From Acidobacteriota bacterium (GTDB lineage Bacteria > Acidobacteriota > JAAYUB01), in NCBI GenBank assembly GCA_018001935.1, contig JAGNHB010000028.1, forward strand, positions 7,501-64,442: 56,942 nt of DNA, in the 5' to 3' direction. The position numbers were made by a program, and so were the translations under genes. The notes beneath the pieces are model-generated. The model made no database searches. It was not told where the DNA came from and saw only the letters and a program-made list of their open reading frames with translations. Below are positions 16,114 to 25,500 of this stretch, in pieces (within the stretch, counting starts at the first letter, position 1; every line of letters begins with the position of its first letter).

Positions 16114-16728
16114 TCAAGGCGCCGGCAGGGGCCGTGGCGAGACCCATCCCGGAATTCTGAACAACTCGGTGCGGGCATAGTCGCAAATCACCCCCTCGTT
16201 GTTCAAAGACAAAGAATATTCCAAGTTGCCTTGGTATCCGGACAATATCCATATGAACCCCTCATGACAGGTGATGGACACGATGCTTCGCCCGTTCTCG
16301 GCGCCCCCGTTCCCGAAGTCGGGGGTCAGCAGGCCCGCCTGAACCAGTTCCTCGAAGCTTCCGAAGCGTCTCCCCTCCCCTGGCCCCTGGAGATAGCGCT
16401 GCTCCGCCAGGCCCGCTCTCACCAGGCGGTAGAGTTGCTCGATCCGGATGGGCCCCGGCGGGGGGGGCTCGCGCCCGAAAGCCAGGAAGCCCAGGGCCAG
16501 GCCGATCATCATCAGAAGGTAAAACAGTCCTCGCCGCACCTGCCGAACCACCGCCCGTTCTTTCCGTCCCCGCCACCGCCCGTGCAGCGCGAGCCAGACC
16601 GCGGCGATCATGAAACCCAAACCCGAGCCGAAGACGACGGGGTTGACGGTGGTGACCGCAGCGGCCACGTAAGCCAGGTGGAGCTGGACGGCCTTGGTCA
16701 CGGGTGTTCCCTGGGCATGGACTTTCAT
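16114..16728 (-). CDS. Membrane protein with pilin-like C-terminal domain
   Basis: 204 residues. Two membrane helices (about residues 28-50 and 68-88) are followed by a periplasmic-looking domain. Its pattern resembles the C-terminal part of type II/IV pseudopilin-like proteins: RFGSFEELVQAGLLTPDF, then a beta segment, then SLNNEGVICDYART. It lies 16 bases downstream of the radical SAM gene, with GAGGAGG before its ATG, so the two are co-transcribed. It could be a partner or a substrate of that enzyme; nothing in the sequence decides. No gene family was recognised with confidence. Confidence 0.65.
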   Translation of the reverse strand: MKVHAQGTPVTKAVQLHLAYVAAAVTTVNPVVFGSGLGFMIAAVWLALHGRWRGRKERAVVRQVRRGLFYLLMMIGLALGFLAFGREPPPPGPIRIEQLYRLVRAGLAEQRYLQGPGEGRRFGSFEELVQAGLLTPDFGNGGAENGRSIVSITCHEGFIWILSGYQGNLEYSLSLNNEGVICDYARTELFRIPGWVSPRPLPAP

Positions 16729-16744
16729 GGTGTTCGCCTCCTCT

Positions 16745-18142
16745 TCAGCAGCTTTGGCCGGGCCCACCCGGCAGGCCGGGGCTTCCGGCCAGGGTCCAGA
16801 ACATCTCCAGGACGGCCTCCCGGTGCCCCGCGCACCCCGGCGGCGGGGCGGCCAGGGAGCCGGTACAGGCGAACGCCTCCCCCCGGCACCCCGCCAGGCA
16901 CCAGTGCCGGACCGCGCACGAGGCGCACGACGCATCCAGGGCGGCGAACCGGGTCTTCCCCCGGTGGCGGGCCAGGCCCTCCGACGCGCGCCACCAGCGG
17001 GCGAAGTCGAACCCCGGCTCCCGGACGTTCCCCAGGCGCATCGACAGGTGACGGGTGTTCAGGCAGGGGTAGAGGGAACCGTCCGCATCCAGGAGGAAGG
17101 TCTGGCTCCCCGTTCCGCAGGACTCCCGCCGGACCGACTGACGGCAGGTGTGAGCCAGGATGGAGAAAAGGTCCCGGCCGGCGAGGCCCGCCAGGTCCTT
17201 CCGGCGCCGGAACAGGCCCGCGGCCGCCCGGACCGCCTCGGGCAACGGCGCCTCCCGGACCGCCGCTTCCGGGGCGCGCCCCATGTGCTTGAGGGGGATG
17301 AACCGGGCCTCCCGGGCCCCCAAATCCCGGGCCAACTCGAAGTAGCGCTCCAGGTGCGGGAGGTTGTCCGCCGTGCACACCATGCTGACAAGGACCCGCA
17401 CCCGGTGCCGGGCCAGGGTCCGCACCGCTTCCACGGCCCGTGCGAAGCTCCCTTCCCCGCGCAGGGCGTCGTGCAGGGCGGCGTCGGGCCCGTCGAGGGA
17501 CACCTGCACCTCCAGCCCGGCCGTGCGGGCCCCGTCGGCAAAGGCCGGCGTGACCCGGTGCCCGTTGGTGGACACCTGGGCCCGGATGCCCCGCTTCCGG
17601 CACCCCTCGGCCACGGTCAGCACCCGCTCCGGGCGGAGGAGGGGCTCCCCCCCCAGCAGGAAGAGCCACGGACACCGGACCAGGAAGGGTCGGGCCCCGT
17701 CCAGGACCCGCAGGACCTCGTCGGCCTCCAGCTCGGGCCCCATCGCTTCGGGGTCGTCCGCCTGGAAATAGCACATGCGGCAACGCAGGTTGCACGCCGC
17801 GGTGACGTTCCAGGCCGCGTTCTCGATGCGGGGGGGGAAATCCGGCTCCCGTTCGGCCCGTCTCCCCCGCCCCGCCGGCTCACGGACGATGCCGAGGCGC
17901 ATCAGCGTCCGCAACACGCCCGCCACCGCCCTCCGGGTCGACCCGGGGCGGGCCCCGAGCGCCTCGCCGGCGGTCCCCGACCCGTCCAGCGCGAACAGGT
18001 AGTCGCGCATCTCCCCGTCCACCACCATCCAGTGGGGCACGTTCCCCCACACCAGGAGCGTCCGCCCCTCCCGTGAGCCTTCCAGGTCGGGGGGGACCAG
18101 GGCCAGGGGGTGATCAAGAAGGCGGGAGAAAAGCGTCTTCAT
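16745..18142 (-). CDS. PqqD-like domain fused to radical SAM/SPASM protein
   Basis: 465 residues. The first ~88 residues (WMVVDGEMRDYLFALDGSG, VLRTLMRLGIV) match the PqqD-type RiPP recognition fold. The radical SAM core follows with the cluster motif CNLRCRMC (Cys117, 121, 124), the GGEPLLRPE segment and a SAM-barrel SLDGPD strand. The C-terminal SPASM region has C-GTGSQTFLLDADGSLYPC and CASCAVRHWCLAGC, fit to bind extra 4Fe-4S clusters. Enzymes of this build modify peptides or proteins, often ribosomal natural products. No small precursor-peptide gene was found next to it. The start at 18142 has GGAGA 5 bases upstream. Confidence 0.85.
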   Translation of the reverse strand: MKTLFSRLLDHPLALVPPDLEGSREGRTLLVWGNVPHWMVVDGEMRDYLFALDGSGTAGEALGARPGSTRRAVAGVLRTLMRLGIVREPAGRGRRAEREPDFPPRIENAAWNVTAACNLRCRMCYFQADDPEAMGPELEADEVLRVLDGARPFLVRCPWLFLLGGEPLLRPERVLTVAEGCRKRGIRAQVSTNGHRVTPAFADGARTAGLEVQVSLDGPDAALHDALRGEGSFARAVEAVRTLARHRVRVLVSMVCTADNLPHLERYFELARDLGAREARFIPLKHMGRAPEAAVREAPLPEAVRAAAGLFRRRKDLAGLAGRDLFSILAHTCRQSVRRESCGTGSQTFLLDADGSLYPCLNTRHLSMRLGNVREPGFDFARWWRASEGLARHRGKTRFAALDASCASCAVRHWCLAGCRGEAFACTGSLAAPPPGCAGHREAVLEMFWTLAGSPGLPGGPGQSC

Positions 18143-18357
18143 GGGTTCTCCGAAAAGCCCCCTTCCGGGAAATCGGCGGGCGCAAGGCTTCGGCACGTCC
18201 CGGGGCGAGACTTGGCATGAAATATTATAGCATCCCACCCGCCGTCCCGCCTGCAGGAAGATCGGGCATGGCGGCAGAGGGTGGCGGAGCGTGTAGACGC
18301 AAGGGGTTCTCCGGAATGAAACCGCGGCCGAAGCGTCACCCCGGGAGCCGGGTTCCA

Positions 18358-18443
18358 AGGGTCCCTTTGGCTCCATGGGTTCCATGGGTTCCTTGGGTCC
18401 CTTTGGTCCTTTATGTCCTTTTGGTCCTTTCGTCCTTCCCCGA
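18358..18443 (-). repeat. AAAGGACC-type array 3' of the SpoIID-fusion gene
   Basis: Read on the minus strand, in the sense of the gene ending at 18451, units such as AAAGGACC, AAAGGGACCC and AAGGAACCCATGG follow each other. The array starts about 10 bases beyond the stop. A similar array lies just 3' of the glycosyltransferase gene (29757-29800). Confidence 0.65.
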
Positions 18444-18450
18444 GTTCCTT

Positions 18451-20862
18451 TCAGTCATAGAGCCTCTCCACCGTCGTCCCCGGGAAGTAGCGGGCGAGAA
18501 TGGTTGCGGCGTCCGCGCCCCGGCAGGCCATGACGGCCGCGCCTATCTGGCAGAGGCCAACCCCGTGGCCCCACCCCGCGCCCCGGAAACGGAAGGCGGC
18601 GGGGGCCCCCCCGTCGTCGCCCACGGCCTCCGCCGTGAAAGCCGAACTGAACAGGTGGGTTCGCGAGAGGACGCGGCGGATCTCCAGTTCCTTCCCCACC
18701 ACGAGGTCCCCCGCTTCGCCCCGCAGGAGCACGCGGACCAGCCGCCCCGACGCGCCGCGCTGCAGGGGGACGATCGCCAGCAGGCGCCCCGGGTCCCAGC
18801 CGCCCTTCGACCGGACGAGCTCGTCCAGTTCGCCCCGCGGCACGGTCCGCTCCCAGCGGTAAAAGTCCGTGGTGGCCCGGTCGAAGCCGGGGAGGACCCG
18901 CCGCAGGACCGCCTCGTCCCGGGTGTTGCAGCAGGCTTCGGGAGACGCCTCGATCCAAGCCCGGGCGGCGCCCTCGGTGGTGAGGTCGGGAACGGCCTCC
19001 CCCCCCGGCCAGTCGTCCCGCACCGGGACCAGGCCGGGCAGGTTCACGTCGCCCCAGGCGCTGCGGAAGACCTCGCTGACCCCGCCGCAGCACTTGGAGA
19101 AGCGGGTGTCCACCACCGAGACCCCGTCGTGGACCACCTGCCCCCGGGTCGCGCGGATGGCCCCGCACGCCGTGGGGTTGGAGACGCGCAGCACGCCCTG
19201 GTAGCGCTGGCAGTGGTCGTCGTTGCAGACGTCGAAGTCCCCGTGGCGCTGCCGGTCCGTCCACCGCCAACGGAGGACGTCCAGCGGAGGGAGGATCGCC
19301 GGGTTGAAGCCCTCCCCCTCGGCCCGCCCCAGGAGCTGCGCCAGGACCCAACTCCGGGAGATGACGGCGTGGGCCTCCAGGAACGCTTCCGGGGCGTCGG
19401 GGTGCATCTCCGAGGCGATGACGCTCTCCAGGTAGCGCTCCAGGGGCACCCGGTTGACGGCGGTGAGCCGGCCGCCCCGTTCGAGGACCTCCAGGGCGCC
19501 CTCGAAGACCAGGTCCTCCCGGAACTCCCAGTGGAAATCGAGCCCCACGGCCACGCTTTCCAGCAGGAAACGGCTTTGGGGGCCCGCCGGCTCCAGCCGG
19601 GCGGGGGCCGATGTTACCCGCCGGCAACCGTCGCGGCTCTCCAGGCGGAGACGCCCGTCCGCGGGCCGGACACACCAAGCCCCGGGCGGCAAGGTCTCGC
19701 CGCCCAACCTCCACGCCCCGTCCAACCGGATCGACAGGGCCTCGCGGTCTTCCGCCAGCCCCACCCGAAGCTCCGGCTCCGCCGACGGCGTCGAGGGAAG
19801 CCGCCGATCCGCCGGCGGGGCCGGTTCGCCGCCCGCCGCCACGCCGCGCCGTGCGGCGGCGGCAACGACGGCCCGGATGTCCTCCACCGGCGGGCAGACC
19901 TCCGCGAAGACCCCCTCGATCTCCGCCGCCGTGAGGGTCTCGAAATCGTGCCGCCGGGGGGTGACCACCACCCCGGCCAGGTCGATCAGGCCGGGGCTGA
20001 CCAGGCGTCCGCCGGCTTCCGGCGGGAGGTGGTAGCCGGCCGGCCGGTGCCGGGTGCGGGGGAAGACGCACAGCACGAGGCCGCCCCCGGGCTCGGCCCA
20101 GGCGGCCAGGTTCACGGGGGGCTCGTCCGGGGCCCAGGCGTCGCCCCCGGCCGGGAGGCGCGGCAGGGCGTCCGCCAGGGCGGTGAAGGCCTCCGCCAGG
20201 ACCTTCGCGGAGGGCGATTCCAGGACGAGCACGAGGCGGTTGTAGTCCCGGAGCGTGTAAAGCTCCGCCCCCCGGAGGGGGGGAAGGGGGTCCAAAAACG
20301 CCGATTGCGCGGACTTCCGGCGCACGTGGTACCGGTCCGTCTCCAGGGGGGTGGCGTAGCGGGGGAAGGCCTGGAAGTGCAGGTGGTCGGGGGCGGAAGC
20401 CCCGCATCGGGGCCCGTTGTACAGCAGCGTCCAGCGCCCCGCAAAGCGCGCCGCCAGGTCCAGCATCGGCCCGATGAACCCCGCGATCGCCTGCGGGCGG
20501 TGCTCCCGGTGGATCAGCGTGGGGTGCGGGTAAAAGATCGGGAAAGGGTTCAGGAAGGCCAGCAGACCGTGCCCGAGGTCGACTCCCCGCTCTTCGGGCG
20601 GCAGGTTGACCTCGCACAGGAAGCAGGGCCGCTCCCGGACCGACGCCGGGGAGGGGTCCGCCAGCACGTTCACCTCGCGGGACGGGTTGAACTGCAGGAA
20701 AACCGAGAAGGCCCCGAGGCGGATTTCCCGGTAGCGGGATTCCACCCACCGCCGGCGCGCCCCGGCCAACTGCGGCCACTCGGCCTCCTGCCGGCGCGCC
20801 AGCGCGAGGAGGGGGTCCACCCCGGCTGGTGTCTCCACGATCCGCTTCGCCCATCCGCTCAT
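18451..20862 (-). CDS. Fusion of DUF4922 (GalT/HIT-like) and SpoIID/LytB domains
   Basis: 803 residues. The N-terminal ~330 residues match DUF4922, a galactose-1-phosphate uridylyltransferase/HIT-like fold: CFLCEVNLPPEER, HPTLIHREHRPQ and the active-site-like triad segment APDHLHFQAF. The C-terminal half (about 415-803) is a SpoIID/LytB domain: LERYLESVIASEMHPDAPEA, AVISRSWVLAQ and the end motif GAGWGHGVGLCQIGAAVM. SpoIID proteins cleave peptidoglycan glycan strands. No signal peptide is present, which is odd for a wall enzyme. The start at 20862 has GAGGAGGG upstream. How a nucleotidyltransferase-like half and a wall-lytic half work together is unknown. Confidence 0.85.
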   Translation of the reverse strand: MSGWAKRIVETPAGVDPLLALARRQEAEWPQLAGARRRWVESRYREIRLGAFSVFLQFNPSREVNVLADPSPASVRERPCFLCEVNLPPEERGVDLGHGLLAFLNPFPIFYPHPTLIHREHRPQAIAGFIGPMLDLAARFAGRWTLLYNGPRCGASAPDHLHFQAFPRYATPLETDRYHVRRKSAQSAFLDPLPPLRGAELYTLRDYNRLVLVLESPSAKVLAEAFTALADALPRLPAGGDAWAPDEPPVNLAAWAEPGGGLVLCVFPRTRHRPAGYHLPPEAGGRLVSPGLIDLAGVVVTPRRHDFETLTAAEIEGVFAEVCPPVEDIRAVVAAAARRGVAAGGEPAPPADRRLPSTPSAEPELRVGLAEDREALSIRLDGAWRLGGETLPPGAWCVRPADGRLRLESRDGCRRVTSAPARLEPAGPQSRFLLESVAVGLDFHWEFREDLVFEGALEVLERGGRLTAVNRVPLERYLESVIASEMHPDAPEAFLEAHAVISRSWVLAQLLGRAEGEGFNPAILPPLDVLRWRWTDRQRHGDFDVCNDDHCQRYQGVLRVSNPTACGAIRATRGQVVHDGVSVVDTRFSKCCGGVSEVFRSAWGDVNLPGLVPVRDDWPGGEAVPDLTTEGAARAWIEASPEACCNTRDEAVLRRVLPGFDRATTDFYRWERTVPRGELDELVRSKGGWDPGRLLAIVPLQRGASGRLVRVLLRGEAGDLVVGKELEIRRVLSRTHLFSSAFTAEAVGDDGGAPAAFRFRGAGWGHGVGLCQIGAAVMACRGADAATILARYFPGTTVERLYD

Positions 20863-21151
20863 TGGCCCTCCTCGAACCCGGGGATTCAAGAGGGTAGCAT
20901 ACCAAAAACAAGGACCCTTTGCACCGTCGCCGAGCGGGGGAAGACCCGGGTCGGGTGAATTGGTCGGACCAGTCGGACTTGTCGGACCTGTCGGACCTGT
21001 CGGACTTGTCGGACTTGTCGGACTTGTCGGACCGGTCGGATCGGTCGGACTTGATTTGCCCGCCCCGCGGCGGCGAAATGCCCCGGAGCGTCTTCGCTTT
21101 CACTGTAAACCGGAGGGAAATACTAAATTTTATTCCTTGATATTTTTTCCC
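20863..21151. other. Divergent intergenic region
   Basis: Between the divergent SpoIID-fusion and efflux genes. It holds the 9-mer array at 20962-21052 and an A/T-rich stretch (about 21110-21150) just upstream of the efflux promoter that could act as an UP element. Confidence 0.5.
20962..21052 (+). repeat. Nine-base tandem array GTCGGACTT
   Basis: About ten copies of GTCGGACYT in direct tandem (some with GGTCGGATC changes). Because 9 is a multiple of 3, every frame stays open. Ribosome site and other coding signs are absent, so it is treated as noncoding. Confidence 0.8.
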
Positions 21152-21180
21152 TTGACGTTTCGTATACGTAGCAATATTCT
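21152..21180 (+). promoter_or_regulatory. Promoter of the RND efflux operon, with candidate operator
   Basis: TTGACG (21152-21157), a 17-base spacer and TATTCT (21175-21180) form a strong sigma-70-type promoter. The spacer contains the perfect palindrome CGTATACG (21161-21168), placed where a repressor would block polymerase; the MarR protein at 27247 is the natural candidate. The ATG of the first gene is 93 bases downstream of the -10 box. Confidence 0.6.
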
Positions 21181-21272
21181 GGCGCCTCGACCGCCCGGCG
21201 GCGGGAAGGTCCCGGCACCGGGTGTCGGAGGCCGGTTCAACCGGCATCCAGAGGCTCGAAAGGAGCGCCCCC

Positions 21273-22517
21273 ATGACGATTTTTTCCAGGATCCAGCGTG
21301 TCGGTCTTTCCGGGATCCTCCTCGCCGGGCTTTTCCTGTGCGGCTGTGCGAAGAAGCCGGCCCCCCCGCCGCCGCCGGGACCCCCCGAGGTCGCCGTCGT
21401 CACCGTCCGCACCGGGCCGGTGGTGCTGACCACCGAGCTGCCGGGCCGGACGTCGGCCTACCTGGTGGCCGAGATCCGCCCCCAGGTGAACGGCATCATC
21501 CTCAAGCGCCACTTCACGGAAGGGGCGAACGTCCGGGAAGGCGACCTGCTGTACCAGATCGACCCGACGCCCTACCAGGCGGCGCTGGACCAGGCGCAGG
21601 CCGCCCTCGTCACCGCCGAGGCGGACCTGAAGGTGGCCGAGGCGAACCTCCCCGCCCTGCGCTCCCGGGCGGAGCGTCTCAAGGGGCTCGCCGTTATCCG
21701 GGCGGTGGGGCAGCAGGACGCCGACGACGCCGACGCGGCGCTCAGGCAGGCCCTGGCCGCCCTCGAGGCCCGGAAGGCCGCCGCGGGGGTCGCCCGGGCC
21801 GCCGTGGAGAACGCCCGGATCAACCTGTCTTACACCCCCATCAAGGCGCCGATCTCCGGGCGCATCGGCAAGTCCGACATCACCGTCGGCGCGCTGGTGA
21901 ACGCCTACCAGCCGGTCCCGCTGGCGGTGATCCAGCAACTGAACCCCATCTACGTGGACGTGACCCAGGCCAGCACGGAACTGCTGCGCCTGCGCCGCAA
22001 GCTGGAGAGCGGCCAGCTCAAGCAGGACGGCAAGAGCCGGCGAACGGTGAAGCTGCTGCTGGAGGACGGGTCCCCCTACACCGAGGAAGGCACCCTCCAG
22101 TTCCGCGACGTGACGGTGGACCCCACGACCGGGTCGGTCACGCTGCGGATGGCGTTTCCCAACCCGAAACAGGTCCTCCTGCCCGGGATGTACGTCCGGG
22201 CAGTGGTGGAGGAAGGGACGAGCGAGGAAGCCATCCTCGTTCCCCAGCAGGGGGTCACCCGGGACCCCAAGGGGAAGCCCGTGGCCTGGGTCGTGGGTGC
22301 GGACGACAAGATCGAGCAGCGCGAACTCGTTCTGGACCGGGCCATGGGGGACCAGTGGCTCGTCACCCGGGGCTTGGCCGCCGGCGACCGGTTGATGGTC
22401 GAGGGCTTCCAGAAGGCCAAGGTGGGCGCCAAGGTGAAGGTGGTCCCCTTCTCCGGGCCAGCCCCCGGCACGAAGACGGAAGGCGGCGACACCCCTGCCG
22501 ACGCGCCGAAGCGCTAG
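21273..22517 (+). CDS. RND efflux membrane-fusion lipoprotein (AcrA/MexA type)
   Basis: 414 residues. A lipoprotein signal ends in LFLCGC. Next come the barrel-sandwich half VNGIILKRHFTEGANVREGDLLYQID, a long alpha-hairpin (about 90-150, rich in Ala and Glu), the second lipoyl half YTPIKAPISGRIGKS, and beta-barrel and membrane-proximal domains. It links the inner-membrane pump to the outer-membrane channel. The start at 21273 is preceded by AAAGGAG with 7-base spacing. First gene of the operon. Confidence 0.9.
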   Translation: MTIFSRIQRVGLSGILLAGLFLCGCAKKPAPPPPPGPPEVAVVTVRTGPVVLTTELPGRTSAYLVAEIRPQVNGIILKRHFTEGANVREGDLLYQIDPTPYQAALDQAQAALVTAEADLKVAEANLPALRSRAERLKGLAVIRAVGQQDADDADAALRQALAALEARKAAAGVARAAVENARINLSYTPIKAPISGRIGKSDITVGALVNAYQPVPLAVIQQLNPIYVDVTQASTELLRLRRKLESGQLKQDGKSRRTVKLLLEDGSPYTEEGTLQFRDVTVDPTTGSVTLRMAFPNPKQVLLPGMYVRAVVEEGTSEEAILVPQQGVTRDPKGKPVAWVVGADDKIEQRELVLDRAMGDQWLVTRGLAAGDRLMVEGFQKAKVGAKVKVVPFSGPAPGTKTEGGDTPADAPKR

Positions 22518-22526
22518 GGGGCCGTC

Positions 22527-25500
22527 ATGTCCAGGTTCTTCCTCGAACGTCCGGTCTTCGCCTGGGTCGTCGCCCTCTGCATGATGCTGGCGGGCGGCCT
22601 GGCGATCCACAACCTCCCCGTTTCACAGTACCCGCCCATCGCCCCGCCGTCCATCGCCATCACCGCCTTCTACCCCGGCGCCTCGGCGAAGACCGTGGAG
22701 GACAGCGTCGTCCAGATCATCGAGCAGAAGATGACCGGGCTGGACAAGATGCTGTACATGTCCTCCACCAGCGACTCCTCGGGCGCCGGCGCCATCACCC
22801 TCACCTTCGCCCCGGGCACCGACCCGGACCTGGCCTGGGCCAAGGTGCAGAACAAGCTCCAGCTCGCCCTGCCCATGCTGCCCGAGGTGGTCAAGCGGCA
22901 GGGGGTGACCGTCAGCAAGTCCACCCGGAACTACCTGATGATCGTGGGCCTCACCTCCGAGCGAAAAGACATCGACCAGTGGGACCTGTCCGACTACGCC
23001 ATCTCCCAGATCCAGCCCTCCCTGGCGCGGGTGCCGGGCGTCGGCGAGGTGGAGGCCTTCGGGTCCCAGTACGCCATGCGGGTCTGGCTCAACCCCGAGC
23101 AACTCATCCAGTACCACATGACGCCGGAAGACGTGGTGACGGGGATCCGGGCCTACAACGTGGAAGTGTCCGCCGGCCAGTTCGGCGGCGAGCCGTCGAT
23201 GCCGGGACAGCGTCTCAACGCCTCCATCCTGGTCCAGTCCCTCCTGAAGACCCCGGAGGAATTCGGGGCCATCCCCCTGCGCACCAACCCCGACGGGTCG
23301 GTGGTGCGGGTCCGGGACGTGGCGCGGACGGAGCTGGGCACCGAGTTCGCCGACTCAAAGGTGAGCTACAACGGCCAGCCGGCGGCCGGCCTGGCCGTCC
23401 GGCAGGAAGTGGGGGCCAACGCGCTGGACACGGCGGACGCCGTGAAGGCCAAGATGGAGGAGCTGTCCCGTTACTTCCCCGCGGGGATGAAGGTCATCTA
23501 CCCCTACGACACGACCCCCTTCGTGAAAGTGGCCATCGACGAGGTGATCAAGACCCTCATCGAGGCCATCGTCCTGGTGTTCCTGGTCATGTACCTCTTC
23601 CTGGGGAACCTGCGGGCCACCCTGGTCCCCAGCATCGCCGTGCCCGTGGTCATCCTGGGGACCTTCGGCGTCCTGGCCCTGTTCGGGTTCTCCATCAACA
23701 TGCTCACCATGTTCGCCATGGTCCTGGCCATCGGCCTGCTGGTGGACGACGCCATCGTCGTGGTGGAGAACGTGGAGCGGATCATGGGCGAGGAAGGCCT
23801 TTCCCCGAAGGAGGCCACCCGCAAGTCCATGGAGCAGATCACCGGCGCGCTGGTGGGCATCGGCCTCGTGCTGTCCGCGGTCTTCGCCCCCATGATGTTC
23901 TTCCCCGGCTCCACGGGCGTCATCTACCGCCAGTTCTCCATCACCGTCATCGCCTCCATGCTGCTTTCGGTGGTGGTGGCCCTGGTCCTCTCCCCGGTGC
24001 TCTGCGCCACCCTCCTCAAGCCCGTGCCCAAGGGGCACGAGGCGGCGGAGGGCGGGTTCCGGCTCTTCCGGCCCTTCTTCCGGCTGTTCGACCGCTGCTT
24101 CTTCTGGTTGCGGGACCGTTACACGGGCGTCGTGGGGCACTTCATCGCGGTCAAGCTTCCCTACGTCCTGGTGTTCCTCCTCATCGTCGGCGGACTGGGG
24201 TACCTTTTCCGGCGAATGCCCACCGCCTACCTTCCCGACGAGGACCAGGGCATCCTCCTGTCGTTGGTGCAGCTCCCCCCCGGTTCCACCATGGAGCAGA
24301 CCAACGCGGTGATGACGCGGCTCCGCCGCCATTTTCTCGAAGACCAGAAGGAGGCCGTGGAGTCCGTCATGACCATCTCCGGCTTCAGCATGGCCGGCCG
24401 GGGCCAGAACCAGGGCATGGCCTTCATCAAGCTCCGGGACTGGGACCTGCGCCAGCGCCCGGACCTCAAGGTGAAGGCGGTGGCCGGGAAGGCCATGGGC
24501 GAGTTCGGCAGGATCCGGGGCGCCCTGGCCTTCGCGTTCCCGCCCCCCGCCGTCGTCGAACTGGGTTCGGCAAAGGGTTTCGACTTCATGTTGCTGGACC
24601 GGGGCGGGCTCGGCCACGCCCGGCTGATGGAAGCCCGCGGCCAGCTCATGGGCGAGGTCGCCAAGGACCCCCGCCTGACCGCCGTCCGGCCCAACGGGAT
24701 GCCGGACGTGGCCCAGTACAAGGTGGATATCGACTGGGAGAAGGCCGGCACGCTGGGCGTGAGCGTCAGTGCGATCCAGGCCACGATCTCCGCCCTGTTC
24801 GGCAGCGCCTACGTCAACGACTTCATCCAGGGCGGGCGGGTCAAGCGGGTGTACGTCCAGGGGGACGCCCCCTACCGGATGCTCCCGAAGGACCTGGACC
24901 GGCTCTACGTCCGGAACAACCGGGGCGCCATGGTCCCCGTTTCGGCCCTGGCCACGGGCCGTTGGGTGTACGAATCCCCGCGCCTCGAGCGCTACAACGC
25001 GTTCCCGGCCCTGAATTTCCAGGGGGAGGCCGCTCCCGGGAGAAGTTCGGGCGAAGCGATGCAGGCCATGGAGGAGATCACGGCGAAGCTGCCCCGGGGC
25101 TTCGGCTTCGACTGGACCGGCATCTCCTACCAGGAGCGGATGGGCCAGGCCCAGACCGGACTGCTGTACTCCTTCTCCATCCTGGTCATCTTCCTGGTCC
25201 TCGCGGCCCTGTACGAGAGCTGGACCATCCCCATCTCCATCATGCTGGCCCTTCCCCTGGGCGTCATCGGCGGCGTGGCGGCCTCGACCCTGCGCGACCT
25301 GCCCAACGACGTCTACTTCCAGATCGGTCTGCTCACCGTGCTGGGCCTGACCACCAAGAACGCCATCCTGATCGTCCAGTTCGCCAAGATCCGCATCGAG
25401 GCGGGCGCCGGCCTGGTGGAGGCCACCCTCGAGGCGGCGAAGCTCCGGCTCCGGCCCATCCTCATGACGTCCCTGGCCTTCGGGTTCGGCGTCCTGCCCC

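Noticed and set aside
18073..20958. Long plus-strand open frame opposite the DUF4922-SpoIID gene
   Set aside because: No domain sense, Arg/Pro/Gly-rich, antisense shadow of a recognised fusion gene.
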